NCBI RefSeq assembly: GCF_014062315.1 | Contig: NZ_JACGLT010000003.1 | Span: 197,163-261,162, forward strand | Direction of reading: 5' to 3' | DNA from: Gelidibacter maritimus | GTDB lineage: Bacteria; Bacteroidota; Bacteroidia; Flavobacteriales; Flavobacteriaceae | Length of the DNA: 64,000 nt | Shown here: piece after piece, positions 25,764 to 35,900 of the stretch | How the letters are laid out: the number at the start of each line of letters is the position of its first letter | Numbering within the stretch: the first letter of the stretch is position 1 | Notes under the pieces: generated by a model | Told to the model about the DNA's origin: nothing | The model's input: only the letters and a program-made list of their open reading frames with translations | Database searches by the model: none | Translations under genes and position numbers: made by a program

Positions 25764-26975
25764 TTAATTAGAAACTTCTACAGGCTCCGAGTTCTTAATC
25801 CGGATGTTGCCCCAATAGAGTATGATTACAGAAACGCTTGCACATAAAAACATAATTCCTGTCATGGGGAGCGGCGTTTCGTTACTGAGCATAGATACCA
25901 ATGCGGTAATCAAGGCACCAATGCCTAATTGGAGCGCTCCCATAAGGGCGGAAGCTGTTCCTGCGCTCGCTTCAAAGGGTTCTAAGGATAGGGCCGAGGT
26001 GTTTGGGAAGGCGAAACCTTGGGTACTCAAGAATAGAAACACCAAAACAATCATGGAATACATTTCAATGAGGTGAAATATTGTGCCGAAAAATAGCAGT
26101 GCCCCCGCCACCATTTGACATAGCAGGGTGGCTTTTACAATTTGTTGGCTTGTGTATTTTTTTAGAACATATGTATTGACCTGGCTGGCGGTCACTAAGC
26201 CCATGGCAATAATCCCGAAAATCCATCCGTATTGTCTTTCAGAAACGCCGTAAAGTTCCATAAATACATGGGGCGAACCAGCAATATAGGCGTAAAGGCC
26301 ACTGGCGGCAAAAGATCCCGTTAAAGTATAAGTATAGAATTGAGGTGTTTTAAAAACAGTCCAAAACTTTGTGAGAATGGGTCTCGGTTTTAAAGACATG
26401 GTAGTGTCTGGCGGTGCGCCCAAAGGAAGCCAGAAATAAACAAGAATAATATTAAGCGCTACCAGTACTGCCAAAATTATAAAAATAGAATGCCAACCCC
26501 AATGTGCGGTAGCAAATCCGCCAAGAGTGGGAGCTATAATGGGCGACACGGCAATGACCAGCATCAGGAGACTGAATATCTTTGCGGTCTCGGTTACCGG
26601 AAAGAGGTCACGGACCAAAGCTCTGGCAGCCACCATTCCGGCGCATCCTCCCAGGGCTTGTACAAATCGAGCCAGAATCAGGGAATCTACCGTAGTGATA
26701 TAGACAATATAGACAGAAGCAAACAAATAGATAAACAGCCCAACCAAGAGTGGTATGCGTCTCCCAAACCGATCCAATAGCGGACCGTATATCAGTTGTC
26801 CCACGCTCACGCCAATAAAATAGCTGGATAGGGAAAGTGCCACACGACCCGTAGTTGAGTTAAGATCTCGCGCTATCTCAGGAAATCCTGGCAAGTAGAG
26901 GTCAATAGAAAATGGTCCCAGGGCAGAGAGGAGTCCCAGAATGAGGATGACAAGATTTCGTTTTTTATGTTGCAT
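25764..26975 (-). CDS. Bcr/CflA family multidrug efflux MFS transporter
   Basis: Inner membrane proton-driven drug exporter of the major facilitator superfamily. The protein of 403 residues has about 12 hydrophobic segments. Family motifs include SALGPFSIDLYLPGFPEIA in the first helix and GQLIYGPLLDRFGRRIPLLVG in the first loop (motif A), plus RFVQALGGCAGMVAARALVRD. I start it at 26975 (MQHKKRN) and not 26996, because a TAATTTTG -7 box at 26994-27001 would overlap the longer start. Drug specificity cannot be read. Confidence 0.9.
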   Translation of the reverse strand: MQHKKRNLVILILGLLSALGPFSIDLYLPGFPEIARDLNSTTGRVALSLSSYFIGVSVGQLIYGPLLDRFGRRIPLLVGLFIYLFASVYIVYITTVDSLILARFVQALGGCAGMVAARALVRDLFPVTETAKIFSLLMLVIAVSPIIAPTLGGFATAHWGWHSIFIILAVLVALNIILVYFWLPLGAPPDTTMSLKPRPILTKFWTVFKTPQFYTYTLTGSFAASGLYAYIAGSPHVFMELYGVSERQYGWIFGIIAMGLVTASQVNTYVLKKYTSQQIVKATLLCQMVAGALLFFGTIFHLIEMYSMIVLVFLFLSTQGFAFPNTSALSLEPFEASAGTASALMGALQLGIGALITALVSMLSNETPLPMTGIMFLCASVSVIILYWGNIRIKNSEPVEVSN

Positions 26976-26993
26976 TTTAAAATTAACAGTTTG

Positions 26994-27001
26994 CAAAATT
27001 A
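26994..27001 (-). promoter_or_regulatory. -7 box of the efflux gene
   Basis: TAATTTTG on the minus strand fits TAnnTTTG and supports the start at 26975. No clear -33 box. Confidence 0.5.
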
Positions 27002-27055
27002 CGAAAGGCGTTTCGGTTTAAACATAATATTAAGACATCATTATGGGAATATGTC

Positions 27056-27170
27056 GTAGGGACAGGTCGTGACCTGTCCATATCAACGTCGTGACCTGTC
27101 CATATCAACGTCGTGACCTGTCCATATCAACGTCGCGACCTGTCCTTATGAACGTCGCGAGCTGTCCCTA
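27056..27170. repeat. REP-like array with 22-bp period flanking the transposase
   Basis: Begins with the 20-bp palindrome GGACAGGTCGTGACCTGTCC (27060-27079), followed by repeats of a 22-bp unit starting GTCGTGACCTGTCC at 27066, 27088, 27110, 27132 and, partly, 27154. The ends GTAGGGACAG and CTGTCCCTAC are inverted to each other. The same palindrome core lies inside the neighbouring transposase gene. Confidence 0.85.
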
Positions 27171-27216
27171 CCACATAAATTTTATATATTTAATAAATAA
27201 TCCATTCAGCCATATC

Positions 27217-27780
27217 ATGAAAAGCAGAAAGCGTAATAGAATGTTAGGATATGATTATTCGCAGGATAATTTGTATTTCGTCACGAATTGTGTGAAGGGC
27301 ATGGTTTGTTGTTTGGGTGAAATTATTCCCGTGGCACGGACAGGTCGCGACCTGTCCGTACGCGATATGTCCGAGCATGCGCAAAATATAAATAAAAATA
27401 ATCCATCCAATCCCCATAAAATCATGGCATTAAATCCATATGGCGAAATCGTCCGGGATAGATTATTATGGTTGGCCATTCAATATCCGTATGTTGTGTT
27501 GCATAATTTTGTGGTCATGCCCAATCATGTTCACGTCCTCCTCGAAATAGATCGTTTAAGAGTTCAGGATAAAGTCATTAAAATAAAATCCTTGTCCAGT
27601 CTATTCGGTGCATTTTAAACCATATCCTCAAAATTAATCCATCGAGCAGGGTTTTTGGATTTTTCATGGCAACGTTCCTTTCACGATCATATCATCCGAT
27701 CGGATAAAAGTTATCATAATATTTCCTTTTATATTGATCAGAATCCCTCCAAATGGAGAGCAGATAAGTTTTTTGATTGA
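27217..27780 (+). pseudogene. REP-associated tyrosine transposase (RAYT), broken by a stop and carrying a palindrome
   Basis: Y1/IS200-like transposase that acts on REP palindromes. The frame starts MKSRKRNRMLGYDYSQDNLY and has the metal-binding HxH motif in NHVHVLLE (FVVMPNHVHV) and the GEIVRDRLLWLAIQYPYVVLHN helix. A TAA at 27616 interrupts it after LFGAF. Reading on in the same frame gives TISSKLIHRAGF, then WQRSFHDHIIRSDKSYHNI, then NPSKW to a TGA at 27778. AAA to TAA (FKT to F-stop-T) would explain the break. About 30 codons between LGEI and ALNPYGEI, including a perfect palindrome at 27336-27359, look inserted. Confidence 0.8.
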
Positions 27781-28048
27781 TTTATAAACTGATTTTAATT
27801 GTAGCCTCCTCCGGGAAATCGTGTTTTGAACATCCATAGCAAAAATGATATAATGACGTAGGAATTACTCGTGAGTTGTATCTACTTCGAACTATTTATT
27901 GTATGATTTCGAAAATTAATACAATTCACCCACCATTCCAGTGCCGATCGCAGTATAATGTTTGCCACTTTCAGAATATGATTTACTTCCTTTTTTTTCG
28001 ACTTAATGCATCTATCCTTATCTTTGATAAAATTCAAAAATTTAGATT

Positions 28049-28810
28049 GTGGCTGGACATAGTAAATGGGCAAATATAAAGCGCCGGAAGGGAGCTCAGG
28101 ACAAGAAACGTGGAAAGGAATTTACACGGGCAATCAAGGAGATTTATGTAAGCATAAAGGAGGGGGGTACTGGCGATCCTGATGCCAATCCTGCATTGCG
28201 GAACGCTATTGCCAACGCTAAGGGCGTCAACATGCCCAAAGACACTATAGAGCGGGCCATTAAGAAAGCCAGTGGAGATGATGCCGATACATATGAGGAA
28301 GTGTCCTTTGAAGGCTATGGACCAAATGGGATTGCTTTTTTTGTGGAATGTACTACCAACAATACCAATAGAACAGTGGCATCGGTTCGTTCTATCTTTT
28401 CTAAAAATGGCGGCAGTCTGGGCGTAAATGGCTCGGTAGAATTTTTGTTCGAAAGAAAAAGTGTGTTTACCATTGAAGAAAAATCGTTACCCATGCCTCT
28501 GGAGGATCTCGAATTGACGCTTATAGACTATGGGGCCGAGAAATTTGAGTTGGAAGAAGGGTTCTTGACCATCTTTGCCGATTTTACTGATTTCGGAAAA
28601 ATGTCCGAAGCTCTTGAAAAACTTGAGATTGAAGTCACCCAGTCCACATTACAACGCATCCCTTTGACCACAGTTGAACTCTCTGTTGAAAACGCAAAGA
28701 ATATTTTGGAACTCGAGGAAAAGTTTGAAGAAGATGACGATGTCCAAAATGTTTACCACAACCTCGACATCAATGATGAACTGATAGCTGCGATGGAAGC
28801 AGATGAATAG
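28049..28810 (+). CDS. YebC/PmpR family protein
   Basis: Member of the YebC family, reported as DNA-binding regulators and, for some members, translation factors for proline stretches. The protein has 253 residues starting at a GTG (MAGHSKWANIKRRKGAQDKKRGK), the expected family start, so the unusual initiation codon is well supported. Other motifs are GDPDANPALRNAIANAKGVNMPKDTIERAI and YEEVSFEGYGPNG. The gene stands alone; an overlapping frame at 27876-28079 is a shadow. The 270 bp upstream show no other gene. Confidence 0.95.
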   Translation: MAGHSKWANIKRRKGAQDKKRGKEFTRAIKEIYVSIKEGGTGDPDANPALRNAIANAKGVNMPKDTIERAIKKASGDDADTYEEVSFEGYGPNGIAFFVECTTNNTNRTVASVRSIFSKNGGSLGVNGSVEFLFERKSVFTIEEKSLPMPLEDLELTLIDYGAEKFELEEGFLTIFADFTDFGKMSEALEKLEIEVTQSTLQRIPLTTVELSVENAKNILELEEKFEEDDDVQNVYHNLDINDELIAAMEADE

Positions 28811-29549
28811 GTGGTTTTTGCTTGCTATTGCCAAATGAAAAGATGGAAGTCAGATACTGGATGCAAGAGGGAAGTGCCTGCAGATGTTTAAGACGGAGAT
28901 CGTTTAAAAATTTTAATGAGCGCTTATTGAAATTGGGAGATACGCCAAGTTAAGTACTATAGGTAGAAAGCTGATCCATTTTGTCTATTACGGGGTGTTG
29001 AAGTGTTCTTGCTGGAGACAAAATTTCAACTTAGAGAAGCTGTAATGGGAATTCCAAATAATAACAATAGAATTGGATTTGTAACCCCTAACGCAGGCTT
29101 ATCTAATGAATTAGAATCGCGCTGGGGTTGAAACAATCATATTTTAAACGTCATATCTTGGAATCCATACGTTCAAACGCCATCCATGAAGAACACTTCA
29201 AGCCTATCCAAACTATTGAAACTATACGCTATCTTGGGAAGTCCTGGCAACTATGGATCTATTAAAAATGGTTTCAGTTCAGGGCACAGGCCCAGAATAG
29301 GGGTGACGAGATATCATTTTTTGATTTGTAAAATGCTGATAAAAGCTTGCGGAATTAAGAAAGCAGAATCTATTGCTTTTCATTAGTGTAGTACAAATTG
29401 ATAATGACTCCAAAGGAATTGTAAATTAATGACTGCAAGGATTTTTACCAATCATTTTATGATTAGGGACATGACTAAACATTACGTTTTCATCTTGAGA
29501 AAGCGCTCTGCTATCCATAAAATCTGAACATCCCATATTGGTGGTTGTG
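28811..29549. other. 739-bp stretch without a supported gene
   Basis: AT-rich and free of long open frames. One 66-codon frame (29186-29386) has no recognisable features and I do not call it. The stretch lies between a housekeeping gene and a decayed region, and may be old remnant DNA. Confidence 0.5.
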
Positions 29550-30902
29550 TTAATCTAACCTCCTCTTAATGGTCCGTTTAGATTTACTCTTAATCTCACG
29601 ATTTCTTTTATTCAACTTCGTTGTCTTTTTCTGAATTTTGACTCTGGCCCCAACAGATTCTAATAGATTTTTTACTCTTTCGGCAGTTTTTAAATTGATG
29701 TCTTCTTGAACGATGTCAAGTTCATTCACAATTCGCTCTGCTTCTTTCAAACTTCCAGTTCTAATTTCGCGTACAACTTTACTTACTGCTGTTTTATTGG
29801 TTCCTGCACTCAATAATTTCACTGAATAACCTGCATCAGATAGGTCTTGGTTAGTGTTGGATATCGATGGATTGATAGGACGGACCGATAGCTGATTATT
29901 TGATTCCACACTGGCATTTTGAGGGTTTGGAGAAGTCATGTTTTCAATTTTTGCGCTCGCACCAACGGATTCTAATAATCTTTTTATGCTTTTAGCAGTT
30001 CTTGAATTGAGGTCTTCCTGAACCACGCCAAGATGATTTACGATTTGTTCTGCTTCCTTCAAGCCACCCCCTCTAATTTCGCGTACAACTTTAATCACTG
30101 CTGTTTTATTGGTTCCTGCACTCAATAATTTCACTGAATAACCTGCATCAGATATGTCTCGGTTAGTGTTGGATATCGATGGATTGTTAGGACGGACCGA
30201 TAGCTGATTATTTGATTGCAAACTGGCATTTTGAGGGTTTGGAGAAGTCATGTTTTCAATTTTTGCGCTCGCACCAACGGATTCTAATAGTCTTTTTATG
30301 CTTTTAGCAGTTCTTGAATTGAGATCTTCCTGAACCACGCCAAGATGATTTACGATTTGTTCTGCTTCCTGCAAACTACCCTCTCTAATTTCGCGTACAA
30401 CTTTAATCACTGCTGTTTTATTGGTTCCTGCACTTAATAACCTTACCAAAAACATGTCATCGGATAAATCCCTTTGGAGCATTTTGATTTTTACAATCGC
30501 ACCCAATTTTTTAAGTTGTTTGGCGAGCGCATTTGCCTCATTAATTTTTAAATCAGTATTTACAATGCCTCCATAATTTACTAAATTCTCTATATGATCT
30601 ATTTTTTCCTCTCCTAGATAACTGATTAAAAACCGCGTAATTTCCGATTTTCTATGTCCCACAGGAGATAAAAACACCTCATATAAATTTGAAGTCGTGT
30701 TTTTATCATCATCCATTGCAATCAAATGATCAGCCAATTGACAATTAGGCATCATCAGATTCATCTCTGACATCATGCTTTTAGATTGCTCATAATTTTT
30801 TACATATAAAGCATTCAATCCTTTAGAATTTCCAAGAAACGACATTAATAAAAACAATCCAGTGATTATAATTCTTAAAGGGTCGTTGGTGAGCGTCTTC
30901 AT
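29550..30902 (-). CDS. Exported protein with four ribosomal L7/L12 C-terminal-like domains
   Basis: Not a named family that I know. Numbered from the longer in-frame start at 30941 (463 residues), a hydrophobic segment at 24-37 (IIITGLFLLMSFLG) looks like a signal peptide or anchor; the ATG at 30902 is the likelier start. Four domains follow at about 86-152 (degenerate), 163-228, 268-333 and 372-437. The last three read VKLLSAGTNKTAVIKVVREI, then LKEAEQIVNHL, then LLESVGASAKIE, which matches the ribosomal L7/L12 C-terminal domain (LxxAGxNKxxVIKxVRxxxxxGLKEAKxxV). Linkers of about 37 residues, rich in Ser, Asn and Pro, join them. The C-terminal tail is very basic. It stands alone on the minus strand. 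Confidence 0.75.
   Translation of the reverse strand: MKTLTNDPLRIIITGLFLLMSFLGNSKGLNALYVKNYEQSKSMMSEMNLMMPNCQLADHLIAMDDDKNTTSNLYEVFLSPVGHRKSEITRFLISYLGEEKIDHIENLVNYGGIVNTDLKINEANALAKQLKKLGAIVKIKMLQRDLSDDMFLVRLLSAGTNKTAVIKVVREIREGSLQEAEQIVNHLGVVQEDLNSRTAKSIKRLLESVGASAKIENMTSPNPQNASLQSNNQLSVRPNNPSISNTNRDISDAGYSVKLLSAGTNKTAVIKVVREIRGGGLKEAEQIVNHLGVVQEDLNSRTAKSIKRLLESVGASAKIENMTSPNPQNASVESNNQLSVRPINPSISNTNQDLSDAGYSVKLLSAGTNKTAVSKVVREIRTGSLKEAERIVNELDIVQEDINLKTAERVKNLLESVGARVKIQKKTTKLNKRNREIKSKSKRTIKRRLD
29631..30455. repeat. In-frame 315-bp tandem repeats within the L7/L12-like gene
   Basis: Two nearly identical units of 105 codons (domain plus linker), at 30455-30141 and 30140-29829, are followed by a third, more diverged domain down to 29631. 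The high DNA identity indicates recent duplication or conversion. Confidence 0.85.
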
Positions 30903-31121
30903 GATCTGATTTATTAAAAAAAAGTTGATCCAACTTTTCATGATTTAATGAATTGACTCGTAAGCTACCTAAAATATGACAGATAAATAGGTGACGAATT
31001 AAAATTATTCAGGTTAAAAGCGCCTGTTCTTCTCATCTTTTAATTGATTTATACCCAATATATCATATTATCTGCCATTTGTGTATAGTGGAAAACCCAA
31101 TGTATATTGATTAACTTCAAC

Positions 31122-31656
31122 TCAAGAAATTTTTGTGCTCATCAACTCACTCAGTGTGCAAGTGAATGGAAATGCAGAAGCATTCCCAGTTTTGTAATTC
31201 GGTAATTTATTAAAATCCCATGTATTGTTCCCAAAAAGATTCTTATCAACTTTTTCTATTTTAATGACCAAGTAGTTTTTCTTTAAATCAGAGGTACTTT
31301 TTGATTTTGGATAACCTGTTTTTTCTAAATTTAATCTATTATATACTTGTAGACCTCTGCTGACAATTTTCCATAAATCATATGAACCGCTTGATTTATG
31401 AGTGCGAAGAAGAAGATATTTTGCTGAAACTGTTTCTTTGTCTAAAACTAAAGATTCCCGACCTTAATCCATTCGGAAATTATACGTTCCATTTTTTGAA
31501 ATCCAATTATATTGAGCCTGTGTATTATCATCATTTAAATACTCAGGAATTGGTTCAGTAATTTCATTAAGGGTATCATTTTTCTAAAACTTGAAATTTT
31601 TTGTTTGCTAAATTTTCACGTTGCGAAGCTGTATTTAAGAAGTGTTTAAAGCCAAT
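31122..31656 (-). pseudogene. Decayed gene of unknown function (frameshift and nonsense)
   Basis: Read on the minus strand this gives about 175 codons in two frames. GFKHFLNTASQRENLANKKF leads to VLEK near 31600, a one-base shift continues as NDTLNEITEPIPEYLND, a TAA interrupts after NGTYNFRMD near 31464, and the frame runs on through LDKETVSAKYLLLRTHKSS and KKNYLVIKIEKVDKNLFGNN to a TGA at 31122. The reading is too protein-like to be chance. I do not recognise the family. It lacks a clear start, so it is also truncated. The gap from 31657 to 31834 holds nothing I can name. Confidence 0.55.
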
Positions 31657-31834
31657 TTAACAATGAGATGTCGCTAATAGCACTGTGTTAGTGGTAATTT
31701 CGACTTAGCGATGCGTATCATGAATTCTTATGTGTGAAAATAAAACTGGATATGTGTGCTAATGGGAATTTGGCATCAAAACAAGTAAATGAGAATTGAT
31801 TTTTATAGTATCTTTCCATAAAATTATACTTCTC

Positions 31835-32083
31835 ATGAATACATTTAAAGCCGTTCATACAGAATATTTGAGACCGTCAAGAACTATTGAGACAGTTCTC
31901 GTATCGAATGAAAAATTAAGTCAAGTATTCTTTGTTTATAATTATGAAGGAAACTCTTTTAGAGTTTTTAAAAATCATTTAGATTTGATACTGTTCTTTC
32001 AGGATAAGGCTGAAGCCGATTATGAGTTTGGAACGGAGCTGGAGCTGGATGGGTTTTTGGGTGAGGTGAATTTATCACACTAA
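31835..32083 (+). CDS. Small hypothetical protein
   Basis: Protein of 82 residues starting MNTFKAVHTEYLRPSRTIET, with no signal peptide and no membrane segment. The start at 31835 is preferred over the upstream in-frame ATG at 31796. The sequence alternates hydrophobic strands and ends in an acidic stretch (ADYEFGTELELDGFLGEV). It is followed by about 490 bp without a firm gene. I do not recognise it. Confidence 0.5.
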   Translation: MNTFKAVHTEYLRPSRTIETVLVSNEKLSQVFFVYNYEGNSFRVFKNHLDLILFFQDKAEADYEFGTELELDGFLGEVNLSH

Positions 32084-32577
32084 TTCAAAGCTTATAATAA
32101 CCGCATAGTTAGCTTGCTGTACAGTTAAAGTATAAGAAGGCAGTTTCGGTCATTTTGTAGATTTTTAACACTTGGAAAATTGAGTATATTTGAAAAGGAA
32201 AGATATGAGAACAACTTGCCTGATTTCAATTGATGGATAGAGAAGGTGCTAATAATATTGGAATAGAGAAGTTGAGGGTTTTCGGTGCGGAGTACGGGAG
32301 ATATTCTTGATAAATAGAAATAATGATTGTGATTTTTCTATAGTAGGCATTATAAAACAACATGTATCATGACAAAGAAATCTGGCATGACAAAAAGATG
32401 TTCAATATCAAAAGATTAGTCGGTTCTACAATGGTAAAACGGAACATAACTGTTAAACATTCTGACGAGAAATATTCATTTACTAAAGCTTGTAAATTAT
32501 TTATTGACGTTGCAAGGGGTTTAGTTTCAAATAAAAACCAGGTGTGATAAAAAAATGTTGTTTAAAATACGAATAAT
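32084..32577. other. 494-bp stretch without a firm gene
   Basis: Contains a TATATTTG word (32185-32192) that fits a -7 box, and a 61-codon frame at 32362-32547 (MYHDKEIWHDKKMF...) rich in Lys and Asp with no features. That frame could be a small gene but I cannot support it. Confidence 0.4.
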
Positions 32578-32976
32578 ATGAAAATGCTTCACGTCGTTTG
32601 TGCCATCATCTATAACGATGATGAAATTCTTATAGCTCAACGCAGCGACAAAATGGCTTTGCCTCTTAAGTGGGAGTTTCCTGGAGGAAAGGTAGAAAGA
32701 AGTGAGGAAAAAAAAATGGCCCTACAGCGCGAAATAAATGAGGAATTAGCTATGGAGATTGAAGTTGGGGAAGCCTTAGAGCCTGTAATCTATCATTATA
32801 AAAGTTTTTCCATAACCCTTTATCCGTATATCTGTAATTCCTCTTCTAAAGCATTTATAAAACGTGAGCATCGGGAAATCCGCTGGGAAAAGATTGAAAA
32901 TCTCAAGAAGTATGACTGGGCGGCGGCGGATGTCCCAGTGGTGAAAAAATTAATAACAGAAATAAATAAAATGTAA
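32578..32976 (+). CDS. MutT-like NUDIX hydrolase
   Basis: Small cytosolic pyrophosphohydrolase of 132 residues, resembling 8-oxo-dGTPase or CTP pyrophosphohydrolase types. The Nudix box GGKVERSEEKKMALQREINEEL is at about 36-57 and fits GX5EX7REUXEE; the following conserved Gly is Ala58. The stop overlaps the start of the helicase gene (TAATG), so the two proteins are made in a coupled way. The role could be clearing damaged nucleotides or a nucleotide signal in concert with the helicase; this is inference. Confidence 0.85.
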   Translation: MKMLHVVCAIIYNDDEILIAQRSDKMALPLKWEFPGGKVERSEEKKMALQREINEELAMEIEVGEALEPVIYHYKSFSITLYPYICNSSSKAFIKREHREIRWEKIENLKKYDWAAADVPVVKKLITEINKM

Positions 32977-35900
32977 TGATTGAGGGAGTTTACGAAAGTC
33001 TGATCACAGAAACGTTAAAAGAAAGGTTGTCTTCCTTAGATCGAAATCAATTTTTTGTAGCTGATGACAAACAATTGGATAAAGAGGAGGCTATTCATTT
33101 TCTGACAATACATTTTACTAAGGCTTTAAAAAATGCTTTAAATCTGATCAAAGCCGATAAGAAAAAATTTGTTTCACGGCAGATTGAGATTACGAATAAA
33201 CTCTTAAGCTATTTATCAGAAAATATTTCTGATTATGAATTTTCAGAAGACCTTATCGCAGATGGAGGTTTTATTCTTGAGGGCATTTTGGATAAATTAA
33301 ATTCCGATTATAAAGATGTCTCTTTGCAATTAAAAGAAATAATGCCTGCTACTCGTCTTGTCCAAAGCGAGCTTTTCGTAGGAGGCAATCAAGGGGTTTC
33401 TCTTGACTCTGAACTTAAGAAGGAAATTCGTTCTGCAGATCGAATTAACTTATTAGTTTCGTTTATTAAATGGAAAGCTATTGTTATTTTACAAGAGGCT
33501 TTTCAGGAATTTACGGCTCGTGGAGGAAAATTAAGAGTTATTACTACCACCTATATGGGAGCATCGGATGCCAAAGCTATTGATTTTTTAAACCATCTGC
33601 CCAATACGCAGGTAAAAGTTTCCTACAACAATTCAAATGAAAGGCTTCACGCCAAAGCTTATCTTTTTTACCGCAATACCGGATACCACACAGGTTATAT
33701 TGGCTCTTCCAATTTTTCTCGCTCTGCATTAACTGATGGATTGGAATGGAATGTAAAAGTGACCACCAAGGAGATACCTCATATTATCGATAAGTTTCAA
33801 AAAACCTTTGAAAGCTATTGGAATGATCCAGAATTTGAACTGTATGATTCCAGTCAATTTGATAATCTCGGAAAAATTCTTTTGCAAAGTCAATTTGGGA
33901 AGAGAACAGAAGAAATCGTGAACTTTTTCGATCTAAAACCTTACCATTTCCAATCTGAGATTTTGGAAAAATTAAAGGTTGAACGAAACGTTCATGATTC
34001 CTGGAAAAATTTAATTGTAGCTGCAACAGGAACAGGAAAAACAATGATTTCTGCTTTTGATTTCAACGCTTATAAACAGGAAAATCCGAGAACAAAATTT
34101 CTTTTTATTGCACATCGGATTGAAATTCTACGGCAATCGCTTCATACGTTTCGAAATGTTCTAAAAGATCAAAATTTTGGAGAGTTATTTGGTGATAGTT
34201 ACGTTCCCACACAAAAGAATGCAGTTTTTGCTACCATTCAAACTTTGGCCAATCAACTAAATTCTTTTTCCTCACCTGAATATTATGATTATATAATTTT
34301 AGACGAAGTTCATCACGCGGCGGCCGATTCGTATCAAAAAATCATTAATTATTATCGCCCAAAAGTGCTATTAGGTTTAACAGCTACTCCGGAACGAATG
34401 GATGGAAAGAGCATTTTAAAAGATTTCAATTTTCGAACGGCGGCGGAAATTCGATTACCAGATGCGTTAAACAACAAGCTTTTATGTCCTTTTCAATATT
34501 TTGGAATTTCAGATTCAGTGGATTATTCAAGAATTAAGTGGAATAACGGAAGATATGATATAAGTGAATTGACGCACTTGCTAACGGCAAATGACATTCG
34601 TGTAAGAGATATTATACGCAATTTAAAAAATTACACAAAAGACATAAACTCTGTGAGTGCCATTGGATTCTGTGCAAGTATCCTCCACGCAAAATATATG
34701 CAGCAGAAATTTTCGGAGGCAGGTCTAAAGTCCGAGTGCCTGACTTCGGAAAATACCAGAGATCGGGTTGATATTATTCATAAATTCAAATCAAAGGAAA
34801 TCAATTATCTTTTTGTTGTTGATATTTTTAATGAAGGCATTGATATCCCTGAAATTGATACGGTTTTATTTTTAAGACCAACAGAAAGTTTGACCATCTT
34901 TTTACAGCAATTAGGCCGGGGTCTTCGACTCCACCAAGGAAAGGATGTACTCACTGTACTGGATTTTGTGGGTCACGCAAGAAAGGAATATGATTATGAG
35001 AATAAATTTCGTGCTTTAATTGGTAAAACTAATACCACTGTCCAAAATGAAATAGAAAAGGACTTTCCCAATCTACCACTCGGCAGCGCGATTGTCTTGG
35101 AGAAACAAGCAAAGGAGCATATTTTAGAAAATATACGTCAGGCGACTGATATGAATAAACGGAAGTTGATCAACTTATTGGAAAACTATGGAAACCACAC
35201 CCATCTTCCTTTAAACCTTGAAAACTTTCTCCATATATACAATCTCGAACTAAAACATATTTACAAACACCACACATTTAACTCTCTATATTCTGAAGCT
35301 TTTAATAAGAAATTTGACACTCTTTATTTTGATAACTTCAAATCAATGATGGGTAAAAAATGGATGGTGACGGAATCTTTGACTTATTTTAAATTCCTTC
35401 TGGAATTAATCAATGTCGATTTTGAGTTAGACGCGTTACCGACTTCACAACAGAATGAGAAAATCGCTTTGATGTTATATTACGATTTTTATAAAGATGC
35501 GATCTCAGAATTGTCTTTAAAAGAAGGTTTAAAAAGGATTGGTAAAAACAAAGAGATGAATAAGGAGTTGAAATCTTTTTTATCGATTAAAATTGATAAA
35601 ATTGGCTTTGAAGAAATTCCATTCACTTTGGATGATGGTTCGCTTTTTCCCTTACAAATTCATTCAAGATATACTCGTGATCAAATTTTAGTTGCTATGG
35701 GATTGAGTACCATAGACAAGAAAAATCCGAATCGCGAAGGAGCCGCTTTGAATAAAGAAACCAATACAGAAGCCTTGTTTATCAACCTACATAAATCGGA
35801 GGAAGATTTTTCACCCACTACCATGTACGATGATTATGCCATCAATGAGACTCTTTTTCATTGGCAGTCTCAAAATCAGACTTCGTCCGAAAGTCCAAAA

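Noticed and set aside
29186-29386. 66-codon plus-strand frame
   Set aside because: No signal, membrane segment or motif, and it lies in a decayed-looking stretch; not enough to call a gene.
28811-29549. tRNA or small RNA gene in the gene-free stretches
   Set aside because: I found no cloverleaf or TTCGAATC-type arm here or in the other large gaps; a covariance search would be needed to be sure.
32362-32547. 61-codon plus-strand frame before the NUDIX gene
   Set aside because: Lys/Asp-rich with no recognisable features; possible but unsupported.
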